64,000 nt of DNA from Symbiodinium natans (taxonomy: Eukaryota > Sar > Dinophyceae > Suessiales > Symbiodiniaceae): contig CAJNDS010000811.1 in the NCBI GenBank assembly GCA_905221605.1, positions 1 to 64,000 of the forward strand, written 5' to 3'. A model generated the notes under the pieces. That model made no database searches. It saw only the letters and a list, made by a program, of their open reading frames with translations, and was not told the origin of the DNA. Position numbers and translations under genes: made by a program. Shown here piece by piece: positions 56,791-64,000 of the stretch (position 1 is the stretch's first letter; each line of letters starts with the position of its first letter).

Positions 56791-57324
56791 TGGTTTTTCA
56801 CGTTTCTTTAGCTCAATTTCAAGCTGTGCGCCACGCGAACCGACCCCGCAAATCAGCGCAGAAACAGTGCATTGGCAGCCAGACTTGCGCGCCGCAAGTC
56901 AGAAACTGTGCAGCAAAAATTCCCTTTGGGTGAAACTGCGAAACAACCATCTGCGCAGCAGGAACCTCTGCAAATTATGATTTTTTTAGGGAGGTGGGTG
57001 GGTGGGGTTGGGCGGTGTGCATTTATACTGAAAATATGGCCTCTTACAAGGTAATGTTGAAATCTCACATTTTTGAGGCATTCTTACCAGGCGCGATTTG
57101 GCGGTTGATCGCGCTTTTGCACCTTACCCTCAATGTTGTTTACGTTTCTTGTAAATGCGGCCCTTAGTTGGCGATGGCGGGTGGTCACGTGACTTACACC
57201 CGCCCTCTGACTAGCGTGTTAAAAAGAAGCAAGGATTGGAGACTGTTTTAATGAGCGGTGTAGCTTATCTTCTTCAGCTTTGGTATGGTGCCTTTGGAGC
57301 TTCTTGTCGGGGCTGGGCCCGCCC

Positions 57325-57570
57325 CCTTCGTACGAAGGGGGGCTTGAAGGGGGGCTTGAAGCCCCCCTTGAAGGGGGGCTGAAGGGTCGGACTCTTGAAG
57401 GGGGCTTGAAGGGGGGGGTGAAGGGGGGGGGGAGGGGGGGGGGGGGGGAGGGGCGAAGGGTCGAAGGCTTGAAGGGGGGCTTGAAGGGGGGCTTGAAGGG
57501 GGGGGCTTGAAGGGGCTTGCAGGGGGGCTTCAAGGGGGGCTTCAAGGGGGGCTTCAAGGGGGGCTTGAAG
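57325..57570. repeat. G-rich CTTGAAGGGGGG repeat
   Basis: About 240 bp of (GG)CTTGAAGGGGG units with runs of G up to a dozen long on the plus strand. Runs of this density can form G-quadruplexes. A few more units occur at about 58,210-58,285. Confidence 0.92.
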
Positions 57571-57574
57571 GCGT

Positions 57575-57995
57575 TCTTCGAAAAATCAGAGGAGAAAAGA
57601 GAGGGATTTTAGTTTAAATTCCACCCCCCTCGAATCTTGTTTTGTTTTTGTCTTTCATTGTTCGAGAATCAGAGGAGTGGAGACTTTTTGGAAGTAAAGA
57701 GCGGGGGGGTTGGGGGGGCGCAGCCCCCCCCATTTACTTGTTGTAGGGAAGGGAACGTATTCTAAATTCCACCCCCGAATCTTTTTTGTGTTTTGTATTT
57801 CATTATTCGAAAAATCCGAGGAGAAGAGAGAAGGGAAGTTATTCTAAATTTTACGCCCCTCGAATTTTTTTGTTTTTTGTATTTCGTTATTCAAAAAATC
57901 AAGGGAGAAGAGAGAAGGGATTTTAGTTTAAATTCCACCCCCCTGAAATCTTGTTTTGTTTTTGTTTTTCATTGTTCGACAATCAGAGGTGTGGA
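57575..57995. repeat. about 90-160-bp degenerate repeat, 3-4 copies
   Basis: The text AAATTCCACCCCCCTCGAAT, CTTGTTTTGTTTTTG and TTTCATTGTTCGA.AATCAGAGG returns three or four times with insertions. No gene is seen. Confidence 0.75.
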
Positions 57996-58325
57996 AACTT
58001 TTTACGACGCAATCACGTACAGTAGCATGTTTTTGGCTTGAATATGTTTTTTTGTTGTGGCACGGGCTCGGCCAAGAACCCCATGTCTTGTAGCGGGAGG
58101 CTAGGGGAAGCGGCTTCGGCCTGCGAGTACCCGACGCCTCCCATCTCGAGTGCGTGTGGCAAGGGGCTAAGCCGAAAACCCCATGTTTTCTAGTGGAGGC
58201 TAGGGAGGCTGCAAGGGGGGGCTTCAAGGGGGGATCAGAGAAAGCTGCAAAGGGAGGTTTCAAGGGGGGCTTGAAAGGGGGGTTTGAGACGCGGGCGTAA
58301 ACGGCGCGAAGAAGGCCCAGGTACT

Positions 58326-58378
58326 AGGCCTTTTAAACTGCTCCCGGAAACCCGTACAGGGAGCAGTTTAAGAGGCCT
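58326..58378. repeat. palindrome capping the 49-bp array
   Basis: AGGCCTTTTAAACTGCTCCC and GGGAGCAGTTTAAGAGGCCT face each other across a 13-bp loop, a nearly perfect 20-bp stem. The right arm is also the start of the tandem array that follows, so the first unit has been inverted. Confidence 0.88.
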
Positions 58379-58745
58379 CATAACTGGGCCTGCTTCGCAG
58401 AGGTTTCAGGAAGCAGTTTAAGAGGCCTAATAACTGGGCCTTCTTCGCGAGGTTCCAGGGAGCAGTTTAAGAGGCCTAATAGCTGGGCCTGCTTCGCAGG
58501 GGTTTCAGGGAGCAGCTTAAGAGGCCTAATAACTGGGCCTTCTTCGCGAGGTTCCAAGGAGCAGTTTAAGAGGCCTAATAACGGGGCCTGCTTCGCAGGG
58601 GTTTCAGGGAGCAGTTTAAAAGGCCTAATAACTGGGCCTTCTTCACGACGTTTCGGCAGCAGTTTGAGAGGCCCACTAACTGGGCCTTCTTCGCGAGGTT
58701 CCAGGGAGCAGTTCAAGCGGCCTAATAACTGGGCTTGCTTTGCAC
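58361..58745. repeat. 49-50-bp tandem repeat in alternating A/B forms, 8 copies
   Basis: GAGCAGTTTAAGAGGCCTAA starts at 58361, 58411, 58460, 58510, 58559, 58609, 58657 and 58706. Units alternate between TGCTTCGCAGGGGTTTCAG and TTCTTCGCGAGGTTCCAG forms, so the true unit is a 99-bp dimer. That equals 33 codons, which keeps a minus-strand frame open through the array. Confidence 0.93.
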
Positions 58746-58849
58746 GGGCAAGAAGCAAGGGGGCATGGATTTTAGAACAATTTTTTTCCTTGCTTCTACG
58801 GGAGGACGGCTCGAAAGATAATTCTCGACTCCTCTGTCCTTCTCCAGGC

Positions 58850-59640
58850 ACCGCAGGACGACAAAAAAAGGGGGGGAACTCCTTTTCTTCGACAGGCTAC
58901 GCAGAACGACCAAAAAGAAGGGAGGAGGAGAATGTAGGGTGGAATTTAGAATTCACTTCCTCTTTCCTCTTCTAGGGGCTACAAGTCTCCTCGGGGGTGA
59001 AATCTAGGCTAATCCTTGTTTCTCTCTTTTTCTACGGGCTTTGCAGGACGACGACAAGCAACGAGGGGGCAAATTTAAGAAATCTTCTCCTCACTTCTCA
59101 ACCAAAATGAAACAAAAAGGGCCCGAAGCCCCCTTCGGGCCTCCTTTAAGGGGGACTTGGACTTGCTGAAAGGGTAGTGGGTCTTGCCCGGGCGGCCTCT
59201 CTCTTGTATCTGTGTTTTAAAACTGGCCTCTGTTGTGGCGTGGCCTCCGGCTGTTTCGTTGTTGGGGCAAGTCCTTCTTCCTCGATTTGGCCGGAACCCG
59301 TTTTAAAACGCGGTCCTGAGGGCTGAGGGCTGGCTTTTAGAAGGGTCAAAAGTGCCCGTAAAATGCGCGTAAAATCTTTTGGGCCACAGTGCGGCCTGGC
59401 AGGGATTGTTCGATCTCCTTCTCACCACAGCTCACGCTAATTCGCTTCCCATGCCAGCTCGACCCAGGCTTTAGCTCAACTGCAAGACGCAAGGCTCAAA
59501 CAGACTTCTCGTCTGCAAAGAATATTCAACTGGTGGCCAGTCTTCCCGACAATTGGAGCATTAGGACCTGCAACTGCAGAAACAAGTTACTCTGCAACTT
59601 CTGGGTGAGAATCTCAAGCAAGCATTCAGAAGGCCACAGC
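58850..59640. other. no gene recognised
   Basis: The text contains relics such as GGGGGCTT and TTCTACGGG blocks related to the repeats on its left. No exon is supportable. Confidence 0.45.
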
Positions 59641-59965
59641 CTCGGCAGGTGCTTTCAAGGGTTTCGGGCTCAACCGCGTGCTTTTAGGTTTGGGGCTCAA
59701 CTGGAGGCAAGCTTTAGGGTTTCGTGCTCACACGCATGCTTATAAGGTGTCGGGCTGAACTAGCGATCAACTGGCGGCAAGCTTTACGTTTCGGGCTGAT
59801 TGCAAGCTGTAGGCGGGCTCACCGCAAGCTTTAGGTTCAGCAAATTGGCGGCAAGTTTCTGTCTTTGCCGCAAGCTTTAGGGACTTTAAGGTCAACTGGC
59901 GGCAAGCTTTCGGTTGCGGGCTCACCTTTCAGGGGCTCAACTGCTAGCTTTAAGGAGTTTCGACT
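59640..59965. repeat. degenerate GGCAAGCTTTAGGGTTTCGGGCTCAACT repeat
   Basis: About eight diverged copies of CAAGCTTTAGG(GTTTCGGGCTCAACT) at irregular spacing of 25-50 bp. The unit contains TTTAGGG and could be partly telomere-derived. Confidence 0.7.
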
Positions 59966-60312
59966 CAAGCTTTAACGGGCTCCAGGGCATGTCTGAGGCT
60001 CAGGCGGGGAACTGGCTCGCTGCCTGGCGTGACACCCGTGATCCCCGTAACATATGCCTTCCCGTAATCGTCGCGACTCTTGTTTGCAAAAATCTCCGCT
60101 ACATTGCCCGCAAGGTGTTCGGGGAAGACCTGGACCGAGGGTCGGGCAGGGTCGGGCTTGGGTATTGAGGTCCTGCATTAAAGTGCAGCATCTCAGTAAT
60201 ACATGCGAGTCTTTGCACGCGGGCCTCGAGGGAATGCCTGGTGAGACGTCACGAGAGAAACAAACAGGGGACAGCATCAGAGCAAAGCCGTTCTCGCGGC
60301 CAGCCTTTGCTG

Positions 60313-62033
60313 CTAGTCTACCGGGTCCCGCCAGGTGGCTGGTGCTGCAGCTGCCAAGGAGGGTCCCAAGAACTTTTCAATCTCGCTTTGCGAGGGCAGG
60401 ATCCATCCATCTTTCGTCTTTGCGTTTTGCGTCGACGATCCTCTCATCCAGTAAGCATGCTTCGCAGTCTGTGGCCGTGGGTGGTTGACACTGGCGCTGC
60501 CTTCCTTCTGCTGCGCCACCATGACTAAGTCAGCACTGTCTGCTTTTCTCCTCACAGCGAACAAGTCTACTGCCTCGAACTGTGCGTGGCTCGGGAGCAC
60601 CAGCTGCAAGGTTGGGTACTGCAATGGTTGTGGCAGCTGCTGCATTGCTTGCTCGACAGTCTTCGCCGCTGGGTTGGCATCCAGACACTGGATTGCTGCC
60701 CCTTCATGTCCATGCAGCCATCCGTGCTCTTCGCCGCCCATCTGCTGCCAAATGTAGCGCAAGCCGAAGGCAACGGCGATGATCTTCTCCCACGCCTTGC
60801 CATCCTTCTCCTCTGCAGCTTGCATGCCTTGCAGCCACCGTCCAAGAACACCACAGGCAGGGCAGGCACTGCTACATTGGGTAAGGAAGTGCGACATGAA
60901 GCATGGGATCCATATTGGTCTGTCTTTTTGGCTGCCGTCCGTGAGCTGCCTGAAAGCCTCCATCTCTCTCATCGGGGTGCCTGCGAAAACCTCGCGCAAG
61001 AAGGCGGCAAGGTGCTGTTGCGGGTCATCCCGGATTTGTGAGAATTTTTGTGAGAGCAGAGACCCATCATCGTGCGAGGACCAAAGGAGTGCTGGGACTC
61101 TTGAGTAGTAGGCTGCTTTCATGTGCGTCAAGCCAGAAAATGCTGGCGACATGTTCTGCAGCTCTCCGAGCTCATCTGCGAATGGCAAGCCTGTGATTTC
61201 CAGCCCCCTAACGGAGTCGCCCTCCATGTACTGGGTCAAGTCTAGCCCCGTGGACTGAATGTGGGAGGTGAAGACCATGTAGGCACCTTCAGAGCCAAGG
61301 AAGACATTTTTCATGAAGCGGGCGGCATCTTGCTCTGCGTTCTTTTCCTCTTGGGTGGGGCCCCTCAGCAACAGTTGGTTAAGCTCATCGACTAGCAAAA
61401 CAACGTTCTTCTGGCACTCGAAGTAGGATTGCAGAGTCGACTTCTGACACGTCTTGTTTCCGAGTTCGTCTGCCACATCCTGACGAAGCGAACTGTTGGC
61501 CGGGAGCAGCGCATACGCAATAGTCCGGTACAGCCACTCGTCCGCTAGCTCGTTGTCCCGCCGTTTGACGGGGCTTTCCCCGTTGAAGGACACAAAGATG
61601 GGGAGGTACTCAGCCTCGGCCAGTCTCTCGCCAAGCTTTAGCAGGAAGGTGGTCTTCCCACCTCGCGCACATCTTGCTGCGCAGGTGGGCGGCACGCGGT
61701 TCGTGACACTCACATCGCTTCGGTTGATGTACTTCTCGATCAAGCCCATGCAAGCTTTCACGCAGGCATCGATCCCCACAAGCCTCTGTCCATCCTGTAG
61801 CTTTGCTGCAGGGACGCGCGCTTGAGACAGCGGACCGAGTTCTTCTTCCTGCGAAGGGGAGCATGAACGCCAAACACAAGGTTTCCCTACGCACTCTCCC
61901 CATGTCCTTGATGACCCTTGGCGCTGCCTTCGCCTGCAGGGTCCAGCCACTTGCAAAGCTGAACTGGCCACAAACCTTCCGGATACCTCCGAAAACCACC
62001 CAAAGTACAAGCAATAATGACACGAGCAGCTCC
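60313..62033 (-). CDS. Crinkler/RHS-type P-loop NTPase fused to a PD-(D/E)XK-like nuclease domain
   Basis: The main exon, 61848-60313, encodes 511 aa and starts after a strong acceptor (CTCCCCTTCGCAG|GAA). An upstream exon with a hydrophobic head (about 62,033-61,916, LLVSLLLVLWVVF) fits in phase through an AGG|GTCATC donor, but no ATG was found there. Counting from 62,043, the NTPase has a degenerate Walker A ARGGKTT at 126-132, the family strand PIFVSFNGES at 148-157 and Walker B NVVLLVDELNQ at 213-223. The C-terminus shows AWEKIIAVAFGLRY (417-430), AVDLF (491-495) and VMVAQQKEG (507-515), the E...D...QxK layout of restriction-type nucleases. This pairing is known from Crinklers and trypanosome retrotransposon-hot-spot proteins, and related genes are reported as expanded in dinoflagellates. 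Role here is unknown. Confidence 0.7.
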
Positions 62034-62134
62034 ACCTGTCCAAGATGGCAGCCTCTTTTGAAAAACCCGGAAAACGTTACCGCAGACCTCTAGCACTGTG
62101 CCTCCGAAGCTTCCCTTCAAGTCGAGCCTTACAA

Positions 62135-63115
62135 AAGCAGCTGCACCGCGAGCCTCACTGCGCTAACGCTGACCAAACAGGACAGCCCTCCAAAGCTTAG
62201 CCAATAGCCCTCTGCTCCGAAAGCCCTTCCCGCTCCCCGAAGTGCTGCAAGCCAACACAGTGCAGACACCTTAACGACGAGGGATCCTGAGAGGAAAGCA
62301 GCACCCCAAAAAGCAACAACGGTGGACCGCACGAAAAACCCACGACGACCAAGAGCCCCGGACATGCAGGAGTGCTACAAACCACCCACGCAGAAGCCCC
62401 CTGCACTCGTCTTGCCGGAACCCCACTGCCAAGGTCCGTGTGCCAAAAACATTAAGAACCCAAGTCCCTTGACTCCCCCTCACGGACTAACCTGAAAGTC
62501 GAGCCTCAAACAAAAACAACCGCAACCTGGAGAGCGCAAAGCAAGCACAAAACAGGCTGACCCCCGCACCTCGAGCCTCGGACTGATACCCCGTTCTGAA
62601 GCATCGGCACAACAAGAAGAGCATCCAGTTTGATTGAACCTACAGCAGCCAAAGAGCCCTCTGCTCCGAAAGCCCCTCCCACTCCCCGAAGTGCTGCAAG
62701 CCAACACAGCGCAGACACCATAACGACGAGGGGCTGAGAGGAAAGCATTACCCCAAAAAGCAACAACGGTGGACCGCACGAAAACGCACGACGACCAAGA
62801 GCCCCGGACATGCAGGAGTGCTACAAACCACCCAAGCAGAAGCCCCCCGGCCTGCACTCGTCTTGCCGGAACCCCACTGCTCGGCAAGGTCCGCGTGCTA
62901 AAGGCACTAAGAACCCAGGTCCCTTGACTCCCCCTCACGGACTAACCTGAAAGTCGAGCCTCAAACAAAAACAACCGCAACCTGGAGAGCGCAAAGCAAG
63001 CGCAAAACAGGCCACTCCCCGAAGAGCTGCAAGCCAACACAGTGAAGCTTAGCGACGAGCGGAATCCTTGCTGAGAGGAGAGCATGACCCCAAAAACCAA
63101 CAATGGTGGACTGCA
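62135..63115. repeat. 453-bp tandem duplication, 2.3 copies
   Basis: The text from CCCTCTGCTCCGAAAGCCC through TGCACTCGTCTTGCCGGAAC to CTAACCTGAAAGTCGAGCCT occurs at about 62,206-62,535 and 62,658-62,995, offset by about 453 bp. A third, partial copy is at about 63,010-63,115. Identity is high. It lies between the NTPase gene and the coiled-coil gene and probably represents duplicated intron or intergenic DNA. Confidence 0.85.
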
Positions 63116-63152
63116 CGAACTGCACACGCAGAAGCGCAAAAGCACCGCCGGC

Positions 63153-63927
63153 CTGAAGGGGTGCTGTTGATTTGGCTTTCTCGAGCTCCTCCCTGGCCTT
63201 TCTGGCCTCCTCCTTGGCCTCGTCGAACTCTGCCTTGGCCTTTTCGAACTCTGCCTTGGCCTCCTTGCGCTCCTGCTCCCAAGTCCTTTTCTCATCTTCG
63301 TCGCCGTTCCGTACGGCTTCTCGAAACTGTTCGAATGCAAAGGCCCGCGCCGCTCTCGCCTCCTTCAGATCCTCCTCGGCGCCTACCCATCTCGCCAAAG
63401 CCAGCTCCAGAAACTTCCGCGCATTAGCAACCTGCCAGGTCCAGTGGCAGAACAAGGTTCTCACGGAGCGTAGGTCGGAGCTTGAAGCTTTCACGCCCTT
63501 CAAACTTCAAACTCGGACATTGCCAGCCAGCTCTGGCCTTCTCGGTGGATTCGTCGAAGCCTTCGTCCTGTAAAAACCACAACCACGCCACGAATGCTAG
63601 AAAATACCGGCTCTGAGACGTGCTGCAGGCATCAACCCACATCAAACAAACAACTGTGTTAGAGCCGGAGCACCTGCTTGATCTCCTCTGTCTCCTGAAC
63701 CGTCTGCTGCAGCTGCTCGTCCTGGGCAAAAGCCACAATCTGCAATTGCGAACTTCAGAAAGCCCTCTCAGACTCAGCCCGCAATGGCCCACAACACGCA
63801 AGGCAAAGCAAGCAACAACACCCTCGGAGGCACAGCCTGCTTGGCATCTTCAACCGGGTCAGCAGTCTGTGCTGAGGCAGCCTGCATAAGCAACCCCTCA
63901 AGCTCATCGAAATGCGTCTGAAGCTCC
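63153..63927 (-). CDS. coiled-coil protein gene, 5' end beyond the window
   Basis: Five minus-strand exons read toward the left: 63927-63822 (LQTHFDELEGLLMQAASAQ), 63721-63674 (DEQLQQTVQETEEIKQ), 63567-63538 (DEGFDESTEK, GC donor) and 63431-63153 (93 codons, ANARKFLELALARWVGAEED and on through AEFEKAKAEFDEAKEEARKA, GC donor or a nearby GT). All placed junctions keep phase 0. The last exon is an uninterrupted charged coiled coil with an EFEKAKAEFDEAKEE near repeat of 11 residues. The start and the 3' exons were not found; the latter may lie in or beyond the 453-bp duplication. Whether this joins the NTPase gene downstream is open. A structural or scaffold role is the only safe inference. Confidence 0.55.
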
Positions 63928-64000
63928 CTGGCCCACCACACTGAAAGGACAAGAACCACTTAAGCAAGAGACATCGCAAAGCGCCTCGTCCACTGCCTTG

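Noticed and set aside
61849-62043. Extending the NTPase frame upstream of its main acceptor in the same reading frame
   Set aside because: The first 65 codons read cysteine/serine-rich and un-protein-like, start at TTG and cross a strong splice acceptor.
1-64000. tRNA, 5S rRNA and spliced-leader genes
   Set aside because: I looked for GGTTCRA-type T arms and for a CCGTAGCCATTTTGGCTCAAG-like leader. Only partial words were found, such as CGTAGCCATT near 23,697, without the rest.

Overview
This window looks like nuclear DNA of a dinoflagellate, probably of the Symbiodinium type. That is inferred from features, not from a database search. Coding sequence is broken into very small exons (18-280 bp). 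Many introns that can be placed by reading frame and homology start with GC, and at least one starts with GA, instead of GT; nearly all acceptors are AG followed by G. TTTAGGG/CCCTAAA telomere-type blocks lie inside the window. Simple repeats and tandem satellites are abundant. Every gene I can support reads on the minus strand, which fits the long one-way gene arrays known from dinoflagellates. I found no tRNA, rRNA, CRISPR or bacterial-style signal.

Layout from left to right. 1-12.9 kb is mostly non-coding with short tandem repeats and C-rich tracts, plus three or four isolated minus-strand exons (2.5, 3.0-3.3, 4.4-4.7, perhaps 8.4 kb). 12.9-13.5 kb holds part of an unidentified helical protein. 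15.3-26.0 kb carries the best reconstructed gene, COP9 signalosome subunit 3 (CSN3). Its 5' exons lie at 24.7-26.0 kb and its 3' exons at 15.3-16.8 kb. The roughly 7.9 kb between them contains a complete C5orf34-like gene on the same strand (17.3-19.2 kb), a probable Ala/Pro-rich protein gene (20.2-21.4 kb) and a 17-copy 113-bp satellite (21.9-23.7 kb).

26.8-48.9 kb is a run of partly resolved minus-strand genes. They include a coiled-coil protein end, a 291-aa secreted or targeted protein (31.6-32.5 kb), several conserved-looking but unrecognised multi-exon genes (35, 36.5, 38, 40 and 42 kb), a possible type II membrane glycosyltransferase (41 kb) and a multi-pass membrane protein (47-49 kb). 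An AT-rich island with three GC-stem hairpins sits at 43.3-43.9 kb. 49.5-53.1 kb is repeat: a roughly 210/290-bp tandem family, telomere-type repeats and a long TAG microsatellite.

53.5-56.2 kb holds two intronless ORFs in tandem: a membrane-anchored phospholipase-D-like protein whose catalytic His is replaced, and a lysine/serine/proline-rich protein with a basic tail. 56.3-60 kb is again repeat, including a palindrome that caps a 49-bp array. 60.3-62.0 kb encodes a P-loop NTPase fused to a PD-(D/E)XK-like nuclease domain of the Crinkler/RHS type. It is followed upstream by a 453-bp tandem duplication and a coiled-coil gene that runs off the right edge.

Exon boundaries were deduced by eye from reading frame, splice dinucleotides and, for CSN3 and C5orf34, remembered family patterns. 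Single exons listed without a family are weaker and say so.
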